From Virgibacillus litoralis (GTDB lineage: Bacteria > Bacillota > Bacilli > Bacillales > Amphibacillaceae), in the NCBI RefSeq assembly GCF_017873675.1, contig NZ_JAGGKK010000003.1, positions 124,001 to 188,000 of the forward strand: 64,000 bases of DNA, in the 5' to 3' direction. Below are positions 17,417 to 24,932 of this stretch, piece by piece. Within the stretch, counting starts at the first letter, position 1. Each line of letters starts with the position of its first letter. Both the position numbers and the translations under genes were made by a program. The notes beneath the pieces were generated by a model, which did no database searches, was not told the DNA's origin, and was given only the letters and a program-made list of their open reading frames with translations.

Positions 17417-17566
17417 TCAATTTGAGACTTTATTCGTATTCTTTTTTCCATTTGTTAATTCATTGATTAACGCCTGAATAAGTTCCTCAGATGATTGAAA
17501 TTTCAAATTCTCTGTTTCATCAATCATCCTTTTAAGCATATTCTTATATCGTTCCTGCTCTACCAT
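17417..17566 (-). CDS. Small protein of unknown function, 49 residues
   Basis: Open frame MVEQERYKNMLKRMIDETEN followed by LKFQSSEELIQALINELTNG and a Lys/Asn-rich tail. AAAGGCGG lies seven bases before the ATG and a good terminator follows, so it has the signals of a real gene although it is too short for usual gene finding. It is predicted to be an amphipathic helical, soluble protein. I recognise no family. It stands alone between vanZ and nagA. Confidence 0.6.
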   Translation of the reverse strand: MVEQERYKNMLKRMIDETENLKFQSSEELIQALINELTNGKKNTNKVSN

Positions 17567-17678
17567 TTTTATACCGCCTTTTGTCAAAATCCAAGACTAT
17601 TATACCATGTTTAAAACAGTTATGTTGTCGAATAATGTCGGCTACTGGACTTTTTCTACAAATTATTCGTATCAGGAT

Positions 17679-18164
17679 TTATTTTGTGGCTGTTTTCCAT
17701 TTAATCAACAATAAACATAGGGCGGCTATTGCAGCACCGACTCCATCCAGAACAACATCACTTATATACGGTGTTCGATTAGCTGTGAATCCTTGATGGA
17801 ATTCATCTAATCCAGCATATGCAACTGTTAAGCAAAACGATATTATCATAAGTGAACGGAACTTCAAATCACATGTTCTATTCAAAGCGACATAAAATAA
17901 ACACATCAGCACAAAGAATACCCCAACATGTGCGCCTTTTCGCAGGAAGAACTCAATGAAACCCGCAGTCCCCAACTCTGCTACACTTACCTCGGAATGA
18001 TGGTAGGTAAAGGATATCCAATCAACGAAAGGCGTTAAAAAGGATAGATCAACTGTATTTGTCAAAAGTGGCTTTACATCCTGGTCTTCATAAGGCTGTG
18101 CTGAGGAATAATAAATTATCCCCATCCAACTAATTGGAAGCAGCCAATATAAATATTTTTTCAT
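17679..18164 (-). CDS. VanZ family membrane protein
   Basis: A 161-residue protein with about four membrane segments and the VanZ-like motifs YSSAQPYEDQD, FFLRKGAHVGVFFVL and DEFHQGFTANRTPYISDVVLD. VanZ-type proteins are linked to resistance to glycopeptides or envelope stress by unclear means. It starts 12 bases after the anti-sigma gene, so it is probably the third gene of the ECF operon. This suggests an envelope-stress role (inference). Confidence 0.88.
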   Translation of the reverse strand: MKKYLYWLLPISWMGIIYYSSAQPYEDQDVKPLLTNTVDLSFLTPFVDWISFTYHHSEVSVAELGTAGFIEFFLRKGAHVGVFFVLMCLFYVALNRTCDLKFRSLMIISFCLTVAYAGLDEFHQGFTANRTPYISDVVLDGVGAAIAALCLLLIKWKTATK

Positions 18165-18176
18165 AGTAAATTCACC

Positions 18177-19214
18177 TTAATTCTCATACCAGTTCCACAC
18201 TTCAATTCCGCCTAAGTAAAACTGATGGAATTGTTCCTCATCCAATAATTTTTCAATCTCACGAATTGGCCCAGTCACTACCGCACCATAGACCTGAACT
18301 CCATTTTCCCGAATATAGTTCAATCGCTTTTGATCAATATCTATACCACGGTAATTCCCATTTTCCGTAAGCCACTTAATATCCTTGTAAAATTGATCAA
18401 TTGATTGTTCTATCGTTACTTTATTCAGAGGACTAACAGAGGATGAATGCCTGTTCTTATCATCATAAATAATTTGTGGCCTTAACAATAGGGACTGAAC
18501 AAACGTAAATTGTCCACTTCCATGGCTAGGTGTCTCAACTTCTGTTAGCTCGCCACCGTAAATTGGCATGCGGTATACCTGGATGTCATATGCTTCAAGC
18601 TTTTCTAATAATTCTCTGGATTTCATTGGCGTTTTCACAGAAAATTGCGCTTGGGCAACATGACCGTCATCTATTTTCGTTAGCTGTTTTCTTAAATTTT
18701 CTTTACTCCCTGACTCAGCAGCATCCGAACTTTGCCTTCCTAGTATCTTCGGTGGTATGGCAAAATTGTGGACTTTGTTCTCATTTAAATATTTTTCATC
18801 AAAATTTAACGAGTAACTTACCTTGCCAAACAAATGCTTTTCCGCTTGAACTTCACCAATAACCACATCCCACTCCCCGACGTTACGGTAAAGTTTTAAT
18901 GTAGTTGACTGTGTCAGGAAAGAATTAATTTCCGCATGATTACTGAACATGTGATTCACTTCCACCCCAGGATACCTTGTTTCAATAAGTGTTGTTATAA
19001 GCCTGTCAAATTCTCCTTGTTTGCCTGACATATCATAATAAATGCTCACAGGAATCATATAAGCAATATAAATAAGAAAAATAAGTAAAAGTGTCCTAAT
19101 GACAGTAAACCCTATTGACAATCTTGTTCGCCATACCATTTTTCTCGCGCTCTTTTTATCTAAATTAGCTTGGTCTTTCTCTTCCCAATCTTCCAAAACG
19201 TTATCATCTTTCAT
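18177..19214 (-). CDS. Anti-sigma factor (sigma factor regulator N/C domains)
   Basis: A 345-residue protein: a short acidic cytoplasmic N-terminus, one membrane helix at about 35-57 (IGFTVIRTLLLIFLIYIAY), and a large extracellular part matching the sigma-factor-regulator N- and C-terminal domain architecture (ending EQFHQFYLGGIEVWNWYEN). It overlaps the ECF sigma gene by 11 bases, so the two are translationally coupled. It is expected to hold the sigma factor at the membrane until an outside signal arrives. Confidence 0.85.
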   Translation of the reverse strand: MKDDNVLEDWEEKDQANLDKKSARKMVWRTRLSIGFTVIRTLLLIFLIYIAYMIPVSIYYDMSGKQGEFDRLITTLIETRYPGVEVNHMFSNHAEINSFLTQSTTLKLYRNVGEWDVVIGEVQAEKHLFGKVSYSLNFDEKYLNENKVHNFAIPPKILGRQSSDAAESGSKENLRKQLTKIDDGHVAQAQFSVKTPMKSRELLEKLEAYDIQVYRMPIYGGELTEVETPSHGSGQFTFVQSLLLRPQIIYDDKNRHSSSVSPLNKVTIEQSIDQFYKDIKWLTENGNYRGIDIDQKRLNYIRENGVQVYGAVVTGPIREIEKLLDEEQFHQFYLGGIEVWNWYEN

Positions 19215-19728
19215 CTGGACATCCTCCCTTTAGCAGCTGATCATAATACCGAAACTTTTTCCTCGCACGGAACAGTGTTGTTTTAACCTGACTAAGTGAT
19301 AGATTCATAGCCGTAGCAACTTCCTGATATGTAAAACCTTGAATTTCACGTATGTAAAGAATGGTACGCATTCGTTCAGGCAATCTGCTTAGAACTTCTT
19401 CAATATGTTCTTGTTTCGTAAGGTTCTCCAGCTGTGCCTCAGGATTACCGATACTGTCATTGTCAGTACGTTCTAGTTGAATTCGTTCCACCATACGCTG
19501 TTCCGACTTCGACTTTCTTGTCCAATCGATGTAAAGGTTACGTGCTACCTTAAAAAGCCACGCTTTTGCCTGTGCCATATTTTTTACCTCTAACGAAATC
19601 ATCGCCCGATAAAACGTCTCCTGCAAAAGCTCTTCAGCAACCTGTTTATTTCGGCTCATCTGCAATAAATATCGGTACAGTGGAAGTTGATATGCCTCAA
19701 ACAAATCTGTGAATATGGATTTTTTCAA
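19204..19728 (-). CDS. ECF-type RNA polymerase sigma factor
   Basis: A 174-residue sigma-70 family protein with only regions 2 and 4. Region 2 includes AEELLQETFYRAM and AKAWLFKVARNLYIDWTR; region 4 includes LPERMRTILYIREIQGFTYQEVA and LSLSQVKTTLFRARKK. It would direct RNA polymerase to envelope-stress promoters. The gene is followed by its anti-sigma factor and a VanZ protein. A self-type ECF promoter lies upstream (19755-19782). The subgroup (SigM, W, X or Y-like) cannot be fixed by eye. Confidence 0.93.
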   Translation of the reverse strand: MKKSIFTDLFEAYQLPLYRYLLQMSRNKQVAEELLQETFYRAMISLEVKNMAQAKAWLFKVARNLYIDWTRKSKSEQRMVERIQLERTDNDSIGNPEAQLENLTKQEHIEEVLSRLPERMRTILYIREIQGFTYQEVATAMNLSLSQVKTTLFRARKKFRYYDQLLKGGCPDER

Positions 19729-19754
19729 TCAACTCCCACCCCCTTCTATATAGT

Positions 19755-19782
19755 TAAACGATTGAACAATACATTTGTTACA
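19755..19782 (-). promoter_or_regulatory. ECF (self-regulated) promoter
   Basis: Minus strand reads TGTAAC, 16 bases, CGTTTA, which fits the Bacillus ECF pattern TGNAAC-N16-CGTC/CGTT. It lies about 27 bases upstream of the sigma gene, as expected for auto-regulation. Confidence 0.6.
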
Positions 19783-19883
19783 TAAAATTTTTATATAATT
19801 TGTCGCCTAACCGACTTATCTTTAAAAGGATTCTTATAAATGCACATTGTTGCACTTAAACCGTAAGAAAATATTTGCACAAT

Positions 19884-19912
19884 AAAAAACCGCAAGCCAT
19901 CAGCTTTACGGT
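19884..19912 (-). terminator. Terminator after sinR
   Basis: CCGTAAAGC / GCTTGCGG stem followed by six Ts on the minus strand, just past the sinR stop. The start of the gap also holds GTTGCACTTAAACCGTAAG (19851), a possible worn R1 copy. Confidence 0.7.
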
Positions 19913-19918
19913 CAGCAC

Positions 19919-20251
19919 TTATTTATCCTGTTCTTTTCGCCACTTAGTAAATTCAAGGTACTCTTTAAATTGGTCTTTTGAGACACCCGATTCCATTGCT
20001 TCCTGAACAATTTTCAACCACTCGCCATCTAATTGTTCTTCTGTCTCTTTCCATTTATTTTCTAATATCAATTCATTCACTGGGACTCCCAGTACTGAAC
20101 TGATTTTTTCAATAAACTGGATCGATGGATTGGTTTGAAGGCTTCGTTCAATAGAGCTTAAATAGGATTTGGCTACACCAGCTTTTTCTGCGAGTTCAGA
20201 AATCGACATCTTCTTTTCTTGACGTAGTTGCTTTATTTTTTCACCGATCAA
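19919..20251 (-). CDS. sinR: Biofilm/motility master repressor SinR
   Basis: A 110-residue SinR. Residues 2-66 are an XRE-type HTH (GEKIKQLRQEKKMSISELAE, then AKSYLSSIERSLQTNPSIQF). Residues 74-108 are the Sin dimerisation segment (QLDGEWLKIVQEAMESGVSK). SinR represses matrix operons in B. subtilis and is inactivated by SinI. I start at the TTG at 20251, since AGAAGGTG lies upstream and B. subtilis sinR also begins at this residue; the GTG at 20260 is part of that ribosome site. A TATAAT at 20275-20280 may give sinR its own promoter. Confidence 0.96.
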   Translation of the reverse strand: MIGEKIKQLRQEKKMSISELAEKAGVAKSYLSSIERSLQTNPSIQFIEKISSVLGVPVNELILENKWKETEEQLDGEWLKIVQEAMESGVSKDQFKEYLEFTKWRKEQDK

Positions 20252-20274
20252 GTAATACACCTTCTTTCAAAAAA

Positions 20275-20280
20275 ATTATA
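20275..20280 (-). promoter_or_regulatory. Possible sinR-proximal promoter -10
   Basis: Extended -10 (TGTTATAAT on the minus strand) 24 bases before the sinR start, in the sinI-sinR gap. The -35 is weak. B. subtilis sinR also has an internal promoter. Confidence 0.45.
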
Positions 20281-20330
20281 ACATAAAAAGGTGTATGGTT
20301 CTATATAAAGCACAAGACTTTTTTAATTAT

Positions 20331-20459
20331 TTATTCATTTTGCCTAACTTCAGTTAAAAATAACCTAACCTCCTCCAAAGTTAACCCGATATTTTTTGCC
20401 TCTTTCATCAGTTCCAACCACTCACAATCAATCTCACTGCTCTTTTTTACATTTATCAT
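20331..20459 (-). CDS. sinI: SinR antagonist SinI
   Basis: A 42-residue frame beginning MINVKKSSEIDCEWLELMKE and continuing AKNIGLTLEEVRLFLTEVRQ. It aligns with the SinI core (D-x-E-W-x-E-L-M-x-E-A then EE-I/V-R-x-F/Y-L) and with the SinR C-terminal Sin domain it would mimic. SinI binds SinR one to one and releases matrix genes. It lacks the roughly 15-residue C-terminal tail of B. subtilis SinI. GGGGGA lies eight bases before the ATG. It is 79 bases upstream of sinR and directly downstream of a c-di-GMP-I riboswitch. Confidence 0.9.
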   Translation of the reverse strand: MINVKKSSEIDCEWLELMKEAKNIGLTLEEVRLFLTEVRQNE

Positions 20460-20484
20460 CCCTATCGTCCCCCATTTAAATTCC

Positions 20485-20568
20485 CAGGCAATCCAGCCGC
20501 CATAGCTATAAAGCTTTAGACCCGTGACTTTGCGCCCTCATTTTTCAATAAGTTTGCTATTTTCTGAG
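20485..20568 (-). ncRNA. Cyclic-di-GMP-I (GEMM) riboswitch upstream of sinI
   Basis: The minus-strand RNA shows all GEMM-I hallmarks in order: GCAAAC; a P2 stem CTTATT-GAAA-AATGAG with a GNRA tetraloop; the conserved joining segment GGGCGCAAAGTC; ACGGGTCTAAAGC; GCTATGGCGGCTGG; and GGATTGCC closing P1. The TCTAAAG and TATGG strands match the 11-nucleotide tetraloop receptor that docks the GAAA loop. The outer P1 can extend as TTCC-(T)-CAG / CTG-GGAA. It ends about 26 bases before the sinI ATG and no terminator intervenes, so control of translation start is more likely than termination (inference). Confidence 0.94.
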
Positions 20569-20584
20569 GAACCATCATTTTATA

Positions 20585-20600
20585 AGACTACTATACTATA
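20585..20600 (-). promoter_or_regulatory. Possible promoter -10 region of the riboswitch-sinI transcript
   Basis: TATAGTATAGT on the minus strand lies about 20 bases before the aptamer, giving a plausible -10. No strong -35 is visible. Further upstream ACCCCCAT is exactly complementary to the ATGGGGG of the sinI ribosome site. Confidence 0.35.
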
Positions 20601-20664
20601 TTTATGGGGGTTATTGGGTGTCTTGTTTTGTCATAATTCAACTAGTTTTGTAATTTTCGGAAAA

Positions 20665-20750
20665 TATTTTATCGATATAGGTCATTTGAATCATTTTTGC
20701 TATTGAAAACTTTTCGATATAGGATTATATTCAATATAAGTCATTTTTAA
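20665..20750. other. Upstream region of the sortase gene
   Basis: AT-rich stretch with CGATATAGG twice, 44 bases apart (20673 and 20717), and AAGTCATTTT just before the sortase. AAAATGACTT occurs in reverse orientation just after the sortase gene (21364). The CGATAT blocks resemble sigma-D -10 elements but without clear -35s. Confidence 0.3.
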
Positions 20751-20761
20751 TGGAGGCAAAA

Positions 20762-21358
20762 ATGAAAAAGTTTGCTTTAGTACTATTTGCTATAGGTTTT
20801 GTTTCCATATCGATTGGGGGCTACCAATGGCTCGGAACAAAACAGGCACAAGAAAATAGTCTTGAAGAAGCTCAAACTATAATTGCAAAACAAAATTATG
20901 AAACATCTGACACCACAAAAACGTCTACTACTATAGTGGAGAATATTTCTCATTCTATTGGTGAAACGGTAGGAATATTACATATACCACAACTCGATGC
21001 AGATTTGCCCATTGTAGAAGGTACTGACGAAGATGAACTTGAAAAAGGGGTTGGCCATTATGCAGGTACAGCATTTCCAACGCAAAATGATCAAATTGTC
21101 TTATCAGGTCATCGTGACACAGTATTTCGCAGAATGGGAGAACTCGAACTTGGTGATACATTAACGTTACAATTAGAATATGGTAGCTTTTCCTATGAAA
21201 TTGTAAAAACAGAGATTGTTGATGCTGGTGACCGCTCAATAATTGTTCCAACATCACCAGAAGAAGTCTTGACCGTTACGACGTGCTATCCATTCTCATT
21301 TGTTGGCAACTCACCAGATCGCTACATCATCACAGCTTTACCAATTATAAAAGAATAA
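20762..21358 (+). CDS. Class D sortase
   Basis: A 198-residue membrane-anchored transpeptidase. Residues 1-20 form the anchor (MKKFALVLFAIGFVSISIGG). The catalytic triad is visible: His in LSGHRDT, Cys in TVTTCYPF (TLxTC motif) and Arg in SPDRYIIT. Class D sortases attach LPxTx-type surface proteins to peptidoglycan. I start at the ATG at 20762, preceded by GGAGG. No sorting substrate is visible in the window. It is followed by an LCP gene and a PBP, giving a small cell-wall cluster. Confidence 0.93.
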   Translation: MKKFALVLFAIGFVSISIGGYQWLGTKQAQENSLEEAQTIIAKQNYETSDTTKTSTTIVENISHSIGETVGILHIPQLDADLPIVEGTDEDELEKGVGHYAGTAFPTQNDQIVLSGHRDTVFRRMGELELGDTLTLQLEYGSFSYEIVKTEIVDAGDRSIIVPTSPEEVLTVTTCYPFSFVGNSPDRYIITALPIIKE

Positions 21359-21433
21359 TAGACTAAAATGACTTGTTTCGATATAATTTATCTTATATTT
21401 GATTATTTCTGAAACGACAGAGGAGAATAACTT

Positions 21434-22378
21434 GTGGATTCAAGAATTGAAAAACGATATGAAAAAAAGAAACGCAAATGGCCTTATTGGGTATTTGGTA
21501 TTATTGCAGCTTTACTTTTAATAGTTGGTACCTATTTATTCTATATTTACGATAAGGTCGGAGATACCGTTGATGTAATGCATGAACCACTTGCACGGGA
21601 TGAAAATCCGGATCGCCAAAAAGAAATTAATTCTCTTTTTAACGAAAATAACTCTATAAATATACTATTACTTGGAGTAGACGAACGGGAAAATGACAAG
21701 GGACGTTCGGATACAATGATATTAATGTCATTAAATCCCCAAATAAATTCAATGAAAATGTTGAGTATACCACGTGATACGTACGTTGATATTCCTGACC
21801 GCGGAATGGATAAAATCAATCATGCTTATGCGTTCGGGGGTGTCGGTTTATCCGTACAGACTGTGGAGAATAATTTTGATGTGCCCATACATTTTTATGT
21901 GAAAGTTAATATGGAAGGTTTCAAGCAAGGTATTGATGCTTTAGGTGGCGTAACGATTACCAATGACCGTGCATTTTCACAGGGTGGAGTAGACTTCCCT
22001 ACAGGTGAAGTTAACCTGAACGGTGAAGAAGCATTAAAATACATTCGCATGCGTAAAGGTGACCCAAGAGGAGACATCGGGCGTAATGAACGCCAGCGTA
22101 GTGTTATTAAAGCCGCTATCGGTGAAGCTGCCAGTTTCTCAAGCATTACGAAAATTACTGACATTCTAGGAATTCTTGGGGGTAATGTAAAAACCGACCT
22201 TAACATGGATCAAATGCAAACACTGTTTTCAGATTATCGTCAAACACGAAACAACATCGATACTATGGAGATAAGCGGCAGTGGTCAAATGATTGAAAAT
22301 ATTTGGTACTATATTGTTCCCGATGAAGAAATGAACCGTGTTCAAACTGAAATACAAGAGCACATGAAAGCGAAGTAG
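21434..22378 (+). CDS. LytR-CpsA-Psr (LCP) family glycopolymer transferase
   Basis: A 314-residue LCP protein starting at GTG after AGAGGAG. A membrane helix spans about residues 17-40. The LCP core has LLLGVDERENDKGRSDTMIL and MKMLSIPRDTYVDIP, with the Arg/Asp residues that bind polyprenyl-pyrophosphate, and IRMRKGDPRGDIGRNERQR. LCP enzymes transfer teichoic acid or other glycopolymers from lipid carriers to peptidoglycan on the outer face of the membrane. It lies 75 bases after the sortase. Confidence 0.95.
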   Translation: MDSRIEKRYEKKKRKWPYWVFGIIAALLLIVGTYLFYIYDKVGDTVDVMHEPLARDENPDRQKEINSLFNENNSINILLLGVDERENDKGRSDTMILMSLNPQINSMKMLSIPRDTYVDIPDRGMDKINHAYAFGGVGLSVQTVENNFDVPIHFYVKVNMEGFKQGIDALGGVTITNDRAFSQGGVDFPTGEVNLNGEEALKYIRMRKGDPRGDIGRNERQRSVIKAAIGEAASFSSITKITDILGILGGNVKTDLNMDQMQTLFSDYRQTRNNIDTMEISGSGQMIENIWYYIVPDEEMNRVQTEIQEHMKAK

Positions 22379-22402
22379 TCATCCAAGGATGGCTTTTTGC
22401 TT
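22378..22402 (+). terminator. Short hairpin after the LCP gene
   Basis: TCATCC / GGATGGC stem followed by TTTTTGCTTTT. A new promoter-like TGGTATGAT lies at about 22431, so the PBP gene is probably transcribed separately. Confidence 0.55.
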
Positions 22403-22474
22403 TTATATACATGTTTTTGTATATGGAAAGTGGTATGATTAATTTAGAGTTTATAGAAGATTGAGGGGGTCATT

Positions 22475-24496
22475 ATGAAAAAAATAATCGCTTTAATTCC
22501 TATTGTATTGTTAGTTCTTATTGCTGCGTGTTCTAATGATGAGGTAACACCACAAGAGCGCTTTGATCAATATGTGAAACATTGGAATGAGCAGGAATTT
22601 AACGAGATGTACAATATGAGTACTACTACTTCAACTGAAAAATATGCTAAAGAAGACTACGTTGAACGATTTAAAAATATTTATGAAGATTTAAACATTG
22701 ATAATCTAGACATTACGTATGACAAATTATCTGAAGAAAAAATGGAAACTGCAATGGAAAAAGGAACAGCTCAATTTCCTTTCACAGTCGAAATGGAAAC
22801 CATTGCAGGCCCTATTACATTTGATTATAAAGCAACACTTATTGTAGAAGGAGAAGAAGAAAATGCTAATTGGTTTGTAAAATGGGACCCAGGCTTTATC
22901 TTCCCAGCAATAAAAGATGGTGGTGAAATTGGTCTATCCAACATAAAACCTGAACGGGGAGAAATACTCGATCGGAATCAGTTGCCACTAGCTTTAAATG
23001 ATACCGTTCATAATGTCGGTGTCGTTCCAGGGAAATTAGGTTCTAATCCTGAACAAGCGAAACAGAAGATCTCTGACTTATTGGGGATGTCTGTTGAATC
23101 GATAAATAAAAACCTAGATGCTGGCTGGGTGGAGCCAGATTTATTTGTTCCGCTTAAAAAAGTACCTAAATCAGAAGAAGAAACGCTTAATCAGTTATGG
23201 GAAGTTAGTGGCGTAACCGAGCGTAAAGTAACCGGTCGTGTTTATCCGTATGGTGAATCATTAGGCCACCTTGTCGGCTTCACAGGTCCCGTAACTGCGG
23301 AAGAGTTGGAGGAAATGGACTCTGGCGCCTACAGTGCTAACGACATCATTGGTAAACGCGGTCTTGAGTTACTATATGAAGACAAACTTCGTGGCGAAGC
23401 AGGCGTTGAAATAACTGTATCGAAAGAAAATGAAGAAGATACTATCCTGGCTGAGAAACCAGTTAAAAATGGTGAAGATGTCGTAACTACGATCGATGCT
23501 GATTTACAAAAGAAAATCTATGAAAGCTATGATGGCAAAGCTGGTACAGCAGCTGCAATTCATCCAAAAACAGGAGAAACATTGGCATTAGTGAGCAGTC
23601 CTTCATTTAATTCTAATGAAATGGGCTTTGGAATCTCTCAATCAAGACGAGATGAATTGCAAAATAATCCCAAGCAACCATTATTAAATCGCTTTACATC
23701 TACCTATGCACCTGGATCTACGTTTAAACCGGTAACTGCGGCTATCGGGCTAAATAATGAAAGTATTATTCCTGGTGAAGGCATCGAAATTAATGGTCTA
23801 ACATGGAGCAATGGTGAAGGCTGGGGAAATTATCAAGTTCGCCGTGTATCAGAGTCTAACGGACCTGTAGATGTTACAAATGCACTGGTTCGCTCAGATA
23901 ATATCTATTTTGCTAAGAAGGCAGTAGAAATGGGTAGCGAAAAATATGTAAATGGGTTACAGCAATTTGGGTTTGCTAAAGACTTTCCATTTAAATATCC
24001 GATTGAAACATCGACTATTTCATCCAATGGAAACCTCAATGATGAGGTTTTACTTGCCGATACAAGTTACGGGCAAGGAGAAATCCAGATGAGCGCACTC
24101 CATTTGGCTATGGCTTATACTCCATTTTTAAATAAAGGTAACCTGCTTAAACCTACAATCCTTGCCGATGCAGAAAAAAGCCAGGTTTGGCAGGAAAAAT
24201 TGATAACCGGTGAGCAAGCAACACTTATACAAGAAGCACTTCGTAATGTGGTTGCCGCACCAAATGGAACAGCTAAAGGTGCACATATTGACGACTTGGC
24301 GATCTCTGGTAAGACTGGAACAGCCGAACTTAAGAAATCAGGTGAGGAATCTGGTCCAGAAAATGGCTGGTTTGTGGGCTACCCAACTAATAAACAGGAC
24401 ATACTAATATCGATGATGATTGAAAACACAGAAAAACAAGGTGGTAGCGCCTTTACCGTGGGAAAAGTAACTGAATTACTGAAAGCTGTGAAATAG
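22475..24496 (+). CDS. Penicillin-binding transpeptidase, MecA/PBP3 type lipoprotein
   Basis: A 673-residue class B PBP resembling B. subtilis PbpC (PBP3). A lipoprotein signal ends in the lipobox LIAAC (Cys19). Residues 30-145 are an NTF2-like MecA_N domain, 155-310 the dimerisation domain, and the rest the transpeptidase. Active-site motifs are APGSTFKP (SxxK), RSDNIYF (SxN) and SGKTGTAEL (KTG). It cross-links peptidoglycan outside the membrane; this family often has low beta-lactam affinity. TGAGGGGGT precedes the start. Confidence 0.94.
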   Translation: MKKIIALIPIVLLVLIAACSNDEVTPQERFDQYVKHWNEQEFNEMYNMSTTTSTEKYAKEDYVERFKNIYEDLNIDNLDITYDKLSEEKMETAMEKGTAQFPFTVEMETIAGPITFDYKATLIVEGEEENANWFVKWDPGFIFPAIKDGGEIGLSNIKPERGEILDRNQLPLALNDTVHNVGVVPGKLGSNPEQAKQKISDLLGMSVESINKNLDAGWVEPDLFVPLKKVPKSEEETLNQLWEVSGVTERKVTGRVYPYGESLGHLVGFTGPVTAEELEEMDSGAYSANDIIGKRGLELLYEDKLRGEAGVEITVSKENEEDTILAEKPVKNGEDVVTTIDADLQKKIYESYDGKAGTAAAIHPKTGETLALVSSPSFNSNEMGFGISQSRRDELQNNPKQPLLNRFTSTYAPGSTFKPVTAAIGLNNESIIPGEGIEINGLTWSNGEGWGNYQVRRVSESNGPVDVTNALVRSDNIYFAKKAVEMGSEKYVNGLQQFGFAKDFPFKYPIETSTISSNGNLNDEVLLADTSYGQGEIQMSALHLAMAYTPFLNKGNLLKPTILADAEKSQVWQEKLITGEQATLIQEALRNVVAAPNGTAKGAHIDDLAISGKTGTAELKKSGEESGPENGWFVGYPTNKQDILISMMIENTEKQGGSAFTVGKVTELLKAVK

Positions 24497-24533
24497 TATA
24501 AAGCCTACTCAATTTATTGAGTAGGCTTTAACA
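24496..24533. terminator. Bidirectional terminator
   Basis: AAAGCCTACTCAA / TTGAGTAGGCTTT stem with flanking A and T runs, between the convergent PBP and zinc-ribbon genes. Confidence 0.9.
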
Positions 24534-24920
24534 TTACATTCTCACACCACAAACATTACAATAGTTAGCATCAGCAGGCACTTCATTGTCACAATGATAG
24601 CACAAAGTAGTTTTTTGTTGTTGAATATTTGGCACATCCGCTTTTTTTCCACATTGCTGGCAGAATAAATCATCCTCTGTAAGTACAGCACCACATGAGC
24701 ATTCCATCATGTCGCCCGGTTCTGGTTCCTTTTGTTCTATAGCCGAGTGAATTTTTTTATCCAAATCTTTTAAAAACTCACCTTTCTCAACTAAGATTGA
24801 CGTAAATTTGTCACCACGCCGATAAGCTAAATAGACTTCCTGCCCTAATTCAACCAGAACTTTGGTTTTGGCAGCCGTCAGGTCTTGAACAGTTCGTTTA
24901 TCTACCATCGTATTATTCAT
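24534..24920 (-). CDS. Double zinc-ribbon protein
   Basis: A 128-residue soluble protein. Residues 1-60 are helical; then come two zinc ribbons, CSCGAVLTEDDLFCQQCGKK and CYHCDNEVPADANYCNVCG. Function is unknown. It lies 12 bases after a large membrane protein that also starts with zinc ribbons; the pair is probably co-transcribed and may form one membrane-associated assembly (inference). Confidence 0.75.
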   Translation of the reverse strand: MNNTMVDKRTVQDLTAAKTKVLVELGQEVYLAYRRGDKFTSILVEKGEFLKDLDKKIHSAIEQKEPEPGDMMECSCGAVLTEDDLFCQQCGKKADVPNIQQQKTTLCYHCDNEVPADANYCNVCGVRM

Positions 24921-24932
24921 GTAATCCTCCTT

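Noticed and set aside
20665-20725. Two CGATATAGG blocks as sigma-D promoters of the sortase gene
   Set aside because: The first -10 base pattern differs and no TAAA -35 lies at 14-16 bases; kept only as a low-confidence region.
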